DNA of 39,044 nucleotides from an uncultured Fidelibacterota bacterium. GTDB taxonomy: Bacteria > Fidelibacterota > Marinisomatia > Marinisomatales > TCS55. Below are positions 23,583 to 32,472 of this stretch, piece after piece. A model generated the notes under the pieces. The model saw only the letters and a list, made by a program, of their open reading frames with translations, was not told the origin of the DNA and did no database searches. The position numbers and the translations under genes are program-made. The stretch is taken from NCBI GenBank assembly GCA_913009735.1, contig CAJVYU010000017.1:1-39044 (forward strand), written 5' to 3'. Numbering within the stretch: position 1 is the stretch's first letter; every line of letters begins with the position of its first letter.

Positions 23583-26006
23583 TCATCCATTCAACTTTTC
23601 ATTATTTTCTTTTTCAATTAATTTATCCTTCATCAATTCCGCTAGGACCGCCAGTATTGTTAACGTTCCCACGGACGTGGATATCATAGCAAAAATGAGC
23701 AATCCACCGATGTATTGGACAGGAACAAATACCGAAAACAACAGTGCTCCAAACCCTAAGTTAGATACTGCGTCCAGGATGATAGGATAACCTACATCCT
23801 CCACAACTTCACGCGTCAGGTTTTCAGGGGAAACACCACTTTTTGAAATATTGCGATATTGTGCGATGTAGTGTAATGCAAAATCGACACCGACACCGAT
23901 GATGATGGCAGAGAGGATTGCCGTAACATGGGAAAGTTCAATACCAAACAGACCCATCAAACCAAAATTCAAGATAACGGCAGAAATGAGTGGCGTGATA
24001 GCGAGTAGCGCAAACAATCCCTTTTTGAAAAAGATCCATGAAATCAGAAAGATCATGAGAATTGAAACCACTATACTGGTAAATGCCGATCTTATGACCA
24101 AATCTACCAGTTGGCGCATGATGACCAACATTCCCGTGATAGTTGTCTTGATGTTATTACCAGCTACGGACTGAATCATATCTTCCGTATCCTGGACAAA
24201 CTCGACAATCATTGACGAAGTAATACCTCCCGTGAGCGCCGTCATCAATCCGGTTTGATAATTATAATCAACCAGTGAACTGAAATCCTCCGGATCTCCG
24301 GACATGGAATAAAGCGTGAACAGGTTATTTACTTTATCCCTCGAGTCCGGAATGGTCTCATATTCCGGATCATCATCCATGACTGCCCTATGCATCTGCT
24401 TGACAACATCCACGATAGAGAATGTTGAGTATACATTCGGATGCGAATCAACAAACTCCTGAAGGGTTTGGATTTTTTTCAAGACATCAGGTGACTTCAG
24501 ATCCCCCTCGAACCTGATATCGATATCCATCACTCCGGTCATTTCCTTATTCATGAAATCGATACTATTACGGATTTCAGATCCCGGTTTAAAAAACTTT
24601 GTAAAATCGACTTCCACTTTCACTAATAGTATCCCAAATGCCGCGATGAGGACTATTCCTGAGCCAATCCCTAGAATTGCTTTCCGATAACGGATAATAT
24701 TTCTTCCATATATGCTTAATATCTTTTCGATGAAACTCTGATGCGTTACCGCCTTAGAGTTTAAGTCCCATTTGTGTTGGACGATCATGGCAGGAAGAAA
24801 CAGTGATGACAGAAGCCACGCCCAAGTAATGCCGAGCGAAATGGTGAGACCATAACCCGTGAACTGTTCGATGGGAGCAAAGATCAAAGATAGAAAAGCG
24901 ACGACGGTTGTCAGGCTCGTCAGGAATACAGGCAACAAGAGTCTGTCCATGGTGAAACGAATAGCTTCCTCCACATGTTTTCGTTTCCGCAATTCTCGAA
25001 AGAATTTTGCGAAGATGTGAACACCATCTGCGGCTGCAATTGTAAGCAAAATAATTGGCATGGAGGAATTCACCATAGTGAAATGAAATTTTTCAGAACC
25101 GGTCAAGGTTACGACCCAACCCATGAAACCCATCATCGACAAAAGGGAAAGTACAATCACACTCCAGACAAGTTTGACCGCAGTAACGCTACGGAAGTTT
25201 ACAGCCAAAACAGTGATTAATATCCCTATGCCAAGTATCATTAGAATCAGGACATCTTCCAGCATGAGTACTGGAATAGTCCCAAAAATATAGGGCATGC
25301 CCCCATAATGGATTTCGTAATCACCCAGGAATCTCCCGGCAATCTCCACCATTTTGTCACGCAGGACATTATTCGCTATATCTGTCTGGGGTTTTATCAT
25401 GATATTTACATAATCACCATGACGACTCACCATACGCTTCTTCAGGCTTGGGAATTTTCCCAGGTATTGCTCAATATCTCGAATTTCATCAGCCGTCAGA
25501 TTTCTGGAAGGCTGGAGATCGCTGATTTCGAGAAAACCTTCATCACTGTCCATCCGATTAGCTGTTGATATGGACTTGACTTCGTCTACCTCCGCTACTT
25601 CTTCCAAGGCTTTACTTACATCCCACAATGATGCTAACAGTTTCTTATCGAAAACAGATTTCCCTTCCAACCCAAATGCGATAAAAGCCATATCCGTACT
25701 GCCAAACTCTTTTCTCACATTTTCCCAAGTAACTCGTTCTTTGATAGTTTGCGGAAGTAGTTTCATCACGTCTTCGTCAATTACGATATGGGGTAATTGA
25801 TCAGCAAAATCATCGTACGTTGAGGGAAAAATCCGGACGGCCGTCTGCTCCGGAAGCATCCATTCTCCAAGCCATTTTACTACAAACAGAATATTTCCGC
25901 TTAATCCGGTGATCAGAATCAGAGACAATAAAATCATTATCCGGGTGATGCGTTTGGAATTATGAAGGCTCTGCCGGATAAACCACATTTTGATGAAATG
26001 ACTCAT
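23583..26006 (-). CDS. MMPL-type RND superfamily exporter, second copy
   Basis: An 807 aa inner-membrane protein with the two-fold RND layout: one helix, a periplasmic domain, five helices, and again. The two halves carry the MMPL Asp motifs: AAADGVHIFAKFF in the first and GVGVDFALHYIAQY (Asp708) in the second, which form the proton relay of the family. It is clearly a paralogue of the preceding gene (PDSRDKVNNLFTLYSMSGDPEDF and many other shared blocks). I start it at the ATG at 26006 because AGGAG lies eight bases upstream and the sequence from there (MSHFIKMWFIRQSL) aligns with the start of the paralogue; an open frame runs 27 codons further up to 26087 without support. Relatives (COG1033, HpnN, MmpL) move lipids or hydrophobic compounds out of the inner membrane. 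Confidence 0.85.
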   Translation of the reverse strand: MSHFIKMWFIRQSLHNSKRITRIMILLSLILITGLSGNILFVVKWLGEWMLPEQTAVRIFPSTYDDFADQLPHIVIDEDVMKLLPQTIKERVTWENVRKEFGSTDMAFIAFGLEGKSVFDKKLLASLWDVSKALEEVAEVDEVKSISTANRMDSDEGFLEISDLQPSRNLTADEIRDIEQYLGKFPSLKKRMVSRHGDYVNIMIKPQTDIANNVLRDKMVEIAGRFLGDYEIHYGGMPYIFGTIPVLMLEDVLILMILGIGILITVLAVNFRSVTAVKLVWSVIVLSLLSMMGFMGWVVTLTGSEKFHFTMVNSSMPIILLTIAAADGVHIFAKFFRELRKRKHVEEAIRFTMDRLLLPVFLTSLTTVVAFLSLIFAPIEQFTGYGLTISLGITWAWLLSSLFLPAMIVQHKWDLNSKAVTHQSFIEKILSIYGRNIIRYRKAILGIGSGIVLIAAFGILLVKVEVDFTKFFKPGSEIRNSIDFMNKEMTGVMDIDIRFEGDLKSPDVLKKIQTLQEFVDSHPNVYSTFSIVDVVKQMHRAVMDDDPEYETIPDSRDKVNNLFTLYSMSGDPEDFSSLVDYNYQTGLMTALTGGITSSMIVEFVQDTEDMIQSVAGNNIKTTITGMLVIMRQLVDLVIRSAFTSIVVSILMIFLISWIFFKKGLFALLAITPLISAVILNFGLMGLFGIELSHVTAILSAIIIGVGVDFALHYIAQYRNISKSGVSPENLTREVVEDVGYPIILDAVSNLGFGALLFSVFVPVQYIGGLLIFAMISTSVGTLTILAVLAELMKDKLIEKENNEKLNG

Positions 26007-26087
26007 AGTATCTTCTCCTATATTGACCCGTTGTTTAGGGAAGCTTCTATTCTTTTGACTGTGAATAGTCCTGCTGTAATCATCCAA

Positions 26088-28409
26088 TCAAATTTTTCTT
26101 TTTTCAATTAATCTATTCTTCAATAATTCTGCAAGCGCTGACAGCACTGTAAGTGTTCCTAGTGATGTGGAAATCATAGCAAAAATCATGAGACCACCAA
26201 TGTATTGAATCGGTAAAAATGCGGAAAAAAGCAAAGCGCCAAAACCCATATTTGATGCAGCGTCTAAAATAATTGGATATCCCACATCATCTACAACTTC
26301 TCTACTCAATTTTGTTTCATCAATCGTTCGTGATAATCGTCGGAATTGGGCAATATAGTGAATGGCAAAATCAACACCCACACCAATAATAATTGAAGAT
26401 AGAATAGCCGTAATATGTGATAGTTCAATTCCGAAATATCCCATAAAACCAAAATTGATGATTACAGCGGATGTTAATGGGAGAACCGCCAAAACACCCC
26501 ATAGGATACGCTTAAAAAAGATTGACGCCAAAAGTCCAATTAAAAATAAGGAGATTGAAATACTGAAAATGGATGATTTTATAATCATGATAACCAGATC
26601 GCGGAATACAACCAACATGCCCGTTACTTTTATTTTAATTTTTGGATCAAAACTCTTTTCAATATATTTATTTGTTTTTTCTACATATGTAAATATCTCA
26701 TCTGTGGACATTACTTTACTTAAAGCCGTAATTAATCCGACTTTATAATCGTAATCCACCATGGTAGAGAAATCATCAGGATCACCGGACATGGAATACA
26801 TGGTAAACAGGTTATTTACCTTTTCCCGGCTGTCAGGAATGGTCTCATATTCCGGATTATCATCCATAACTGTTCGGTGCATTTGTTTTACTACATTTGC
26901 AATGGAATAACTGGTGGAAACCTTTTCATCCTCTTCCATAAAATCTTGAAGATTTACCATATCAGTTAATGTTTCAGGATCTTTCATATCACCTTCAATA
27001 CGGACTCGAATATCGACGGTGCCGGTCATTTCTTCATCCATAAAATCCATACTGTCGCGGATCTCTGTTCCCGGTTTGAAAAAGTTTATCATATTCACAT
27101 CAACAGTCACTTTGGTTAAACCGAACAAACCGATAATTACAAATAAGGCACCGGCAGAGAAAACATATTTGGGATGGGTTAATACCACTTTACCCAATTT
27201 ATCTATGACTTTTTCGAATGGACTTGGTTTTACAACTGCCTTGGATTCCATATCCCATTTCTTCAGACTCATTACGGCCGGAAGCATAAACGAACTCAAA
27301 AACCAAGCCCAGGCAATCCCTGCCGCCATGGTGATTCCATATCCCGTCATGGGTTCCAGCGGTGATGAAATCATAGTCAGGAATGCTACTATGGTCGTAA
27401 TACTGGTTAGAAAGATAGGGATTAGCAATGAATCCATTGTGGATGCTAAAGCCAATCGAATATCCTTTTTCTGTCTCAATTCTTTGAAGAACTTTGTAAT
27501 GACATGAACACCGTCTGAATTGGCAATTGTCAATAGAATAATGGGCATTGACGTATTCGCCATGGTAAATAAAAATCTGTCCGATCCGGATATTTTTAAA
27601 ATCCATCCCATAAATCCCATCATAGAAAAAAGAGATAAACCAATCACCATCATTACCATGCCAACACCGGCTACACTCCGCAAATTAATCAGCAAAATCA
27701 GTATCATAATTATCAACCCGGCTTTCATCAAACTTTGCACGTCGTTCCGAATCAATTCCGGCATGGTTCCAGTCACATAAGCTTGTCCCCCGTAATGTAT
27801 TTCATAATCCTTTAAAATGGGGTCTGCAATGGAAACAACCTTATTGCGAAATACATCCATACCATTACTGTCGTATGGTTGAACCACGACAACAAGATAT
27901 TCATCTTTATCGCTAATCAATCGTTTTTTCATGGATGGATTTTTCTCCAAATACGCTCGGATATCATCAACTTCTGCCTGGGACAAATCCCGATCTAATT
28001 GGAGATTGTCCACTTCCATAAATCCATCCACATTATCTATCCGTATCGTATTGGGAATACTGATAACTTTTTCAACGAGATCTACTGATTCCAATTCTTC
28101 TGTCAAATCCCAAAGAGCCTCAAACGCCTCAGGACGAAAAATAGATTTTCCTTTACTGCCAAAGGCGATAAAAATCATTTCAGTACTACCAAATTCATCC
28201 TGAATCGCATCCCAGGAAACACGGGATTCCATATTTTTTGGGAGAATTTTCATGATATCATCATCGACAATAAAATATTTAAGACCGAATCCCATAATAA
28301 TGGTGGCAATCAAAGACAGAATGATTGTTCGCCATGGATGATCCAGGCTCTGCTGGATGAACCACCTCCGGATGGGATGGTCTGAATATTTAAATTTTAT
28401 TCTGTTCAT
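26088..28409 (-). CDS. MMPL-type RND superfamily exporter, first copy
   Basis: A 773 aa inner-membrane exporter of the COG1033/MMPL group: N-terminal helix about 28-47, periplasmic domain about 48-225, helices about 228-400, second periplasmic domain and a final helix block. Proton-relay Asp299 (ANSDGVHVITKFF) and Asp680 (GVGVDFAIHYIAQF) are present. It is shorter than AcrB-type RND pumps (~1030 aa), as is normal for lipid-type exporters that work without a membrane-fusion protein. The start overlaps the end of the TetR gene by 20 bases, so translation is probably coupled. Two such proteins in tandem suggest a heterodimer/heterotrimer or two related cargoes. No adaptor (HlyD-like) or TolC is in the window. 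Confidence 0.85.
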   Translation of the reverse strand: MNRIKFKYSDHPIRRWFIQQSLDHPWRTIILSLIATIIMGFGLKYFIVDDDIMKILPKNMESRVSWDAIQDEFGSTEMIFIAFGSKGKSIFRPEAFEALWDLTEELESVDLVEKVISIPNTIRIDNVDGFMEVDNLQLDRDLSQAEVDDIRAYLEKNPSMKKRLISDKDEYLVVVVQPYDSNGMDVFRNKVVSIADPILKDYEIHYGGQAYVTGTMPELIRNDVQSLMKAGLIIMILILLINLRSVAGVGMVMMVIGLSLFSMMGFMGWILKISGSDRFLFTMANTSMPIILLTIANSDGVHVITKFFKELRQKKDIRLALASTMDSLLIPIFLTSITTIVAFLTMISSPLEPMTGYGITMAAGIAWAWFLSSFMLPAVMSLKKWDMESKAVVKPSPFEKVIDKLGKVVLTHPKYVFSAGALFVIIGLFGLTKVTVDVNMINFFKPGTEIRDSMDFMDEEMTGTVDIRVRIEGDMKDPETLTDMVNLQDFMEEDEKVSTSYSIANVVKQMHRTVMDDNPEYETIPDSREKVNNLFTMYSMSGDPDDFSTMVDYDYKVGLITALSKVMSTDEIFTYVEKTNKYIEKSFDPKIKIKVTGMLVVFRDLVIMIIKSSIFSISISLFLIGLLASIFFKRILWGVLAVLPLTSAVIINFGFMGYFGIELSHITAILSSIIIGVGVDFAIHYIAQFRRLSRTIDETKLSREVVDDVGYPIILDAASNMGFGALLFSAFLPIQYIGGLMIFAMISTSLGTLTVLSALAELLKNRLIEKRKI

Positions 28410-29013
28410 AGTACTTTTTAATAGCCTCTAATCCTTTAGATGTAAAAATTCCTCGTGATACAATGTCAGTAAAACCTTTAACCGTTTCGATTACTGTTAA
28501 ATCGTTCTTCAGAAAAAATTCCGGCTGAAATGTATTATTAATCATATTGATAAAAACAATTGAGAATTTTCTCATATCTACGTCATTTCTTGCCAAGCCC
28601 TGATCTTGGGCAAATTTAAATATTTCATAAAAGTCATTCTGGCGATTTAAACGAAATGTTTCAATTTCTTTCCAGATTTCAGGATATGAAATTTTTAATT
28701 GAGCCATGCGCTGCATGTGTGTTCGGCTTGCAAATTTCACCATATGTTCCATCACATTGATAAATTGTACCGCTGGGTTTTTTTCAGTTTCCTGAACCTT
28801 TTTAAACATTTGTTCAATCTGCCCGGTCATAAATACAACAATTTTTCGAATGAGCTTTTCCTTGGTAGGAAAATATTTGTATATGGTTTTTTTACTCATC
28901 CCCAGCCTGCCGGCTAGTGATTCAACCGTAAATGATTTTACCCCGGATTGGGTAATGGCATCCAAGCCCTCTTCCAGGATGTGTTTTTCTTGCTGTGAAA
29001 ATGTGTTAGTCAA
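28390..29013 (-). CDS. TetR/AcrR-family regulator of the MMPL export operon
   Basis: A 207 aa protein: helix-turn-helix at about 12-58 (HILEEGLDAITQSGVKSFTVESLAGRLGMSKKTIYKYFPTKEKLI) and a helical effector domain. The start is TTG at 29013: no in-frame ATG occurs upstream and the next ATG lies inside the DNA-binding domain. A 30-bp palindrome (29014-29043) abuts the start codon, leaving no room for a Shine-Dalgarno sequence, so repression would also stop translation of the first gene. It overlaps the MMPL gene downstream by 20 bases. The ligand is likely the exported lipid or a fatty-acid-like precursor, by analogy only. Confidence 0.85.
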   Translation of the reverse strand: MTNTFSQQEKHILEEGLDAITQSGVKSFTVESLAGRLGMSKKTIYKYFPTKEKLIRKIVVFMTGQIEQMFKKVQETEKNPAVQFINVMEHMVKFASRTHMQRMAQLKISYPEIWKEIETFRLNRQNDFYEIFKFAQDQGLARNDVDMRKFSIVFINMINNTFQPEFFLKNDLTVIETVKGFTDIVSRGIFTSKGLEAIKKYYEQNKI

Positions 29014-29043
29014 TGGAAACGTTATTCGTATATATCGTTTCCA
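29014..29043 (-). promoter_or_regulatory. TetR operator abutting the TTG start of the export operon
   Basis: Perfect 8-bp arms TGGAAACG (29014-29021) and CGTTTCCA (29036-29043), 14-base centre with further partial symmetry (TAT/ATA). The size and position match an autoregulatory TetR site. Confidence 0.75.
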
Positions 29044-29391
29044 AGTTTAATAAATATTTTTTAATATGAACAACATTATAATACATTTTTATTATCGCGC
29101 AAATTAAATGAGACTTTTTTATAATGACAATTTTCGCGTCGATTAATAACCTGTTAATAACTCGATAATTTATTATTATTTCTTTATAATCCATATTACC
29201 ATGCAGCCGGTTGATCCCTTTCTGTCGTGTAGCGCCTTCAATCCGGTATTCTTTGAATAATTCATACAATTCCGCTATACATGAAAACGAATGTATTCTT
29301 TGGATTTTCACGTCATAATGCATAATTATAGTTAGACAACCATTTCATAAATGGTATAATATTAGAAATTTCTGATTCGTAAATTTGTTCT
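29044..29391. other. AT-rich intergenic stretch between the export operon and the restriction-modification cassette
   Basis: 348 bases. A 105-codon frame on the minus strand (29006-29323) overlaps the TetR start and its operator, has no ribosome binding site and no recognisable domain; I do not accept it as a gene. It may include remnants of a decayed gene. The right end carries the promoter of the methyltransferase. Confidence 0.5.
29333..29360 (+). promoter_or_regulatory. Sigma70-like promoter of the restriction-modification genes
   Basis: -35 TAGACA (29333-29338, 5 of 6 to TTGACA), 16-base spacer, -10 TATAAT (29355-29360, perfect). The methyltransferase ATG is at 29392. An enterobacterial-type promoter is unusual among the other starts in this window and fits an acquired cassette. 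Confidence 0.6.
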
Positions 29392-30966
29392 ATGAGCAAC
29401 AGCCAAATAGTTGAAAAAACATCATTAACAAAATTAATAAATCTTTCAAATAGACAGTTTATTGATTCTGAAAAGCATGAACAAAAAATAATAGGTCAGT
29501 TCTTTACCCCTCCTGCAATTGCTTTGTTCATGGCAAAACAATTTTCGTACAATAAAAAACATATTTCAATTCTTGATCCAGGTTCTGGTACTGGGATTCT
29601 TACAGCAGCAATTTGTGACCGAATCCTAACATTAGGAGATAAAAAAAATATTGATGTACATTTTTATGAAAATGATTCATTTGTATTACCAATCCTTAAT
29701 AAAAATGCGACTGACTTAAAAACAGAAATGGAATCTTTCGGTCATATCTTTCAATACAAAATTTTTTCAGAAGATTTTGTTTCAAAGAACTCAAAATATA
29801 TAAACGGGGATTCCCTTTTTTCTGATACATCTAATAAACCGGAATACGATATTATTATTTCAAACCCCCCATACTATAAGTTGAAAAAGTCCGATATTTT
29901 ATCAAGGAAAATGAAAGACATTGTTCACGGACAACCAAATATTTATTCCTTTTTTATGGCAATTTCAGCGTGTTTGCTTAGAAAGGATGGTGAATTGGTT
30001 TTTATTACTCCGAGAAGTTTTTGTTCAGGTGCATATTTTAAGATGTTTAGGAAGTGGTTTTTAAACCAAGTAAAGCCAGTTTTTATCCACTCTTTTGAAT
30101 CAAGAAAAGAAATATTTGAAAATGGCGTATTGCAGGAAACAATAATTTTAAAAGCGACAAAAACAAAAAATGAACCATCAAAGCTTGTTATTTCTTCAAG
30201 TAATAATTCAGACTTTGAACAATCAAAAATATTAGTTCAGGGTTATTCCACTTTAATTAATTGTCATGATTCAGAATCAATTATTCATATTCCTACAAAT
30301 AACCAAGATATTAAAATTCTTGAAATGGTTCGTAGTTGGAAAAAAACATTCACTGATTATGGTTTTCGAATTTCAACAGGTCCCATTGTTAGTTTTCGTG
30401 CTTCAAAGTTCCTAAAAAAAGAAGTTAGTATTGAAAATAGTTCTCTTGTACCGTTATTTTGGATGAATCATTTGAAAAATTTTACTATTGAATATCCAAA
30501 AAAAGAATTAGACAAACCGCAATCAGTTGTAGTAAATGACGATTCATTTAAAATTTTATTGAAAAATCGAAACTATGTTTTTGTAAAAAGATTTTCATCA
30601 AAAGAACAAAAAAAACGAGTATATGCTTCTTTTTATGATAAAGATACTTTTAACACAAATTATATCGGAGTAGAGAACCATTTGAATTATATATGGAAGC
30701 CTACAGGGGAATTATCGACTACTGAATCATTGGGAATTATGGCGATTTTAAACTCTACAATAATTGATAAATTCTTCAGAATAATTAATGGTAACACTCA
30801 AGTGAATGCCTCTGAAATAAATAATTTACCTTTTCCAGCTTATGACGAAATCATTTCAATCGGTAAAGAGATTAAAACACAAAATAATTTTAATTTGGAT
30901 ATAATTGATTCGGTAGTTACAGAAAAATTATCGATTCCATACGAAATTTGGGGACATTACAATTGA
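29392..30966 (+). CDS. Type II adenine-N6 DNA methyltransferase (BsuBI/PstI-type system)
   Basis: A 524 aa class gamma-like N6-adenine methyltransferase. Motif X is GQFFTP (35-40), motif I LDPGSGTG (61-68, AdoMet binding), and motif IV NPPY (158-161, catalytic). A C-terminal target-recognition region of about 250 residues follows. It protects host DNA against the endonuclease encoded by the next gene. The BsuBI/PstI family methylates CTGCAG, so this site is the first guess. Both genes are visibly AT-richer, with AAA/TTT-rich codon use, than the export and beta-oxidation genes, a sign of horizontal acquisition. Its TGA stop overlaps the TTG start of the endonuclease (TTGA at 30963-30966). Confidence 0.88.
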   Translation: MSNSQIVEKTSLTKLINLSNRQFIDSEKHEQKIIGQFFTPPAIALFMAKQFSYNKKHISILDPGSGTGILTAAICDRILTLGDKKNIDVHFYENDSFVLPILNKNATDLKTEMESFGHIFQYKIFSEDFVSKNSKYINGDSLFSDTSNKPEYDIIISNPPYYKLKKSDILSRKMKDIVHGQPNIYSFFMAISACLLRKDGELVFITPRSFCSGAYFKMFRKWFLNQVKPVFIHSFESRKEIFENGVLQETIILKATKTKNEPSKLVISSSNNSDFEQSKILVQGYSTLINCHDSESIIHIPTNNQDIKILEMVRSWKKTFTDYGFRISTGPIVSFRASKFLKKEVSIENSSLVPLFWMNHLKNFTIEYPKKELDKPQSVVVNDDSFKILLKNRNYVFVKRFSSKEQKKRVYASFYDKDTFNTNYIGVENHLNYIWKPTGELSTTESLGIMAILNSTIIDKFFRIINGNTQVNASEINNLPFPAYDEIISIGKEIKTQNNFNLDIIDSVVTEKLSIPYEIWGHYN

Positions 30967-31895
30967 GCAAACTTGATGATGCAAAATTAATTTTATCAGC
31001 TTTTAATTTACCCGAAAAACAACAAAATGAAAGGTCAGCAAGAGTTTTATTGGCTTTATCAAACATAAAGAAAAACAGCTCTTGGAAAAAAGCCGGTAAT
31101 ACACCTATCCGTATTCATGATATTATAGATTTTATTTCAAAATACTATGATTTTCAGTACGCCGAAAACAGTAGAGAAACTATTCGACGGCAAAGCATTC
31201 ACCAATTTGAGCAAGCTGGAATTGTTGTTAGAAACATCGACGACCCCAATCGTCCAACAAATAGTGGTTTAACAGTTTATTCTATTACTGACGAAGCATT
31301 GACTGTAATACAAGAATTCAAATCGCCCGGTTGGAATAAAAGTATTCAATTCTTTAATGATAATGTTGAATCAACTATTGAAAAATATCGAAAAATTAGA
31401 GAATTCAAACTCATTCCAATAATCATTAATGAGAAACGATTCACTTTATCACCCGGCGGTCATAATCAATTACAGAAAGATATTATTGAAAATTTTATAC
31501 CCAGATTTGTTCCTGGTTCCAAATTGGTGTATTTAGGTGATACAGCAAACAAACATCTCCATTTAGATAATGATTTATGTAAACAACTCTCAATTGATAT
31601 AAATCATCATGACAAATTGCCTGATATTGTTTTGTATTTCGAAAAGAAAAATTGGGTGCTATTAATTGAAGCTGTAACGAGTCATGGTCCCGTTTCAAAA
31701 AAAAGATTTATTGAAATCAGCGAAATGCTAGAAAAATGTTCAGCACAGAAAATTTTCATTTCTACATTTCCCGATATTAAAACATTCTTGAAATATGTAA
31801 CTGAAATAGCTTGGGAAACAGAAGTCTGGATTGCAGATAATCCTGACCATATGATTCATTTTAATGGTGAAAAGTTCTTTCCGCAAGGGGAATGA
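30963..31895 (+). CDS. BsuBI/PstI-family type II restriction endonuclease
   Basis: A 310 aa endonuclease. The C-terminal catalytic region matches the BsuBI/PstI family closely: LGDTANK (191-197), LPDIVLY (219-225), LIEAVTSHGPVSKKR (234-248), EIAWETEVWIADNPDHMIHFNG (281-302). It contains the acidic residues of the PD-(D/E)xK-like centre. The N-terminal ~130 residues form a winged-helix-like region (SRETIRRQSIHQFEQAGIVVR). I place the start at TTG 30963 because it overlaps the methyltransferase stop as TTGA and has GGGGA eight bases upstream; TTG at 30948 is the other option. Expected specificity is CTGCAG; several CTGCAG sites exist in the window (for example near 753, 5013, 12988, 37507), so protection would rely on the methylase. 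A weak hairpin (AATTACC 31941-31947 / GGTAATT 31959-31965) follows. Confidence 0.9.
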   Translation: MSKLDDAKLILSAFNLPEKQQNERSARVLLALSNIKKNSSWKKAGNTPIRIHDIIDFISKYYDFQYAENSRETIRRQSIHQFEQAGIVVRNIDDPNRPTNSGLTVYSITDEALTVIQEFKSPGWNKSIQFFNDNVESTIEKYRKIREFKLIPIIINEKRFTLSPGGHNQLQKDIIENFIPRFVPGSKLVYLGDTANKHLHLDNDLCKQLSIDINHHDKLPDIVLYFEKKNWVLLIEAVTSHGPVSKKRFIEISEMLEKCSAQKIFISTFPDIKTFLKYVTEIAWETEVWIADNPDHMIHFNGEKFFPQGE

Positions 31896-31995
31896 TAAAG
31901 GTCTGCGAATCCACTTTATCTCATTTAAAAAAGAATAAGGAATTACCTGAATTACCCTGGTAATTATTACTTGAAAACGAATCAAGTATGATATT

Positions 31996-32388
31996 TTGAG
32001 AATAACATTGCTCATCAGTTTCGCTTTTATATTATCCTGCGATACACCCAACGACTGCTTAACCAAACGCATTCAGGCGGAATACGATGTTGAGTTAAAA
32101 GTAACCGGTACATTTAAAACTGCGGACATTCTTGCAGTAGTGGAATTAGAATCGGCAGATACAACTATGCTTTCTGCACAGGAACTTCCGTGGTCATTAT
32201 CATTTTCTTATACAGGTGATTCTTGGGTTTACATCGTTGCCCAAAATACAGACACGTTAGGTACAGTCAGCGCACTAATAGCGATCAATTATGAAGTGGT
32301 TCAATCGGATTCGCAATATCACCGAGTAGATTTAAGCAGACAAATTGATGGTAATTTATATATGATGGAAAAGACCATTTGTCCATAA
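31996..32388 (+). CDS. MmpS-like small lipoprotein
   Basis: A 130 aa lipoprotein. TTG start (no in-frame ATG), signal MRITLLISFAFILSC with the lipobox Cys at residue 15. The mature part shows the order of features seen in MmpS-family beta-sandwich proteins: YDVELKVTGTFKTADILAVVE, ELPWSLSFSYTGDSWVYIVAQN, GTVSALIAINYEVVQSD. In mycobacteria MmpS proteins assist MmpL exporters. Here the two MMPL genes lie 3.6 kb away beyond the restriction-modification cassette, on the other strand. The similarity is recognised by eye and is moderate; a generic beta-sandwich lipoprotein is the alternative. Confidence 0.55.
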   Translation: MRITLLISFAFILSCDTPNDCLTKRIQAEYDVELKVTGTFKTADILAVVELESADTTMLSAQELPWSLSFSYTGDSWVYIVAQNTDTLGTVSALIAINYEVVQSDSQYHRVDLSRQIDGNLYMMEKTICP

Positions 32389-32472
32389 GTTTAAAAAAAT
32401 TTTACTTCTGAAGGTAAACTATTCAATGGTTTGGTCATCAATATTTCTTCGACTGATAAAAATATTGTTAGT

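Larger units (their letters stand above)
22962..23584. mobile_element. Inverted-repeat-bounded insertion carrying a four-helix-bundle gene
   Basis: A 14-base inverted repeat, GAAAGATTGAATGA at 22962-22975 and its reverse complement at 23571-23584, encloses the frameshifted four-helix-bundle gene and splits the MMPL/LolA operon. The right arm overlaps the last codons and stop of the MMPL gene at 23583. Low-complexity TGAATG-type words continue next to both arms, and a CATAAT hexamer repeat (23041-23062) lies inside. No transposase is present. Whether this is a mobile unit or a coincidence of low-complexity DNA is open. Confidence 0.4.

Noticed and set aside
26007..26087. 27-codon N-terminal extension of the second MMPL exporter
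   Set aside because: The AGGAG site and the alignment with the paralogue support the ATG at 26006.
29006..29323. 105-codon frame on the minus strand upstream of the TetR gene of the export operon
   Set aside because: It overlaps the TetR start and its palindromic operator, has no ribosome binding site, no recognisable domain and composition like AT-rich intergenic DNA.
31941..31965. Hairpin AATTACC/GGTAATT after the endonuclease gene as a terminator
   Set aside because: AT-rich stem with an 11-base loop and no T-run; too weak to call.
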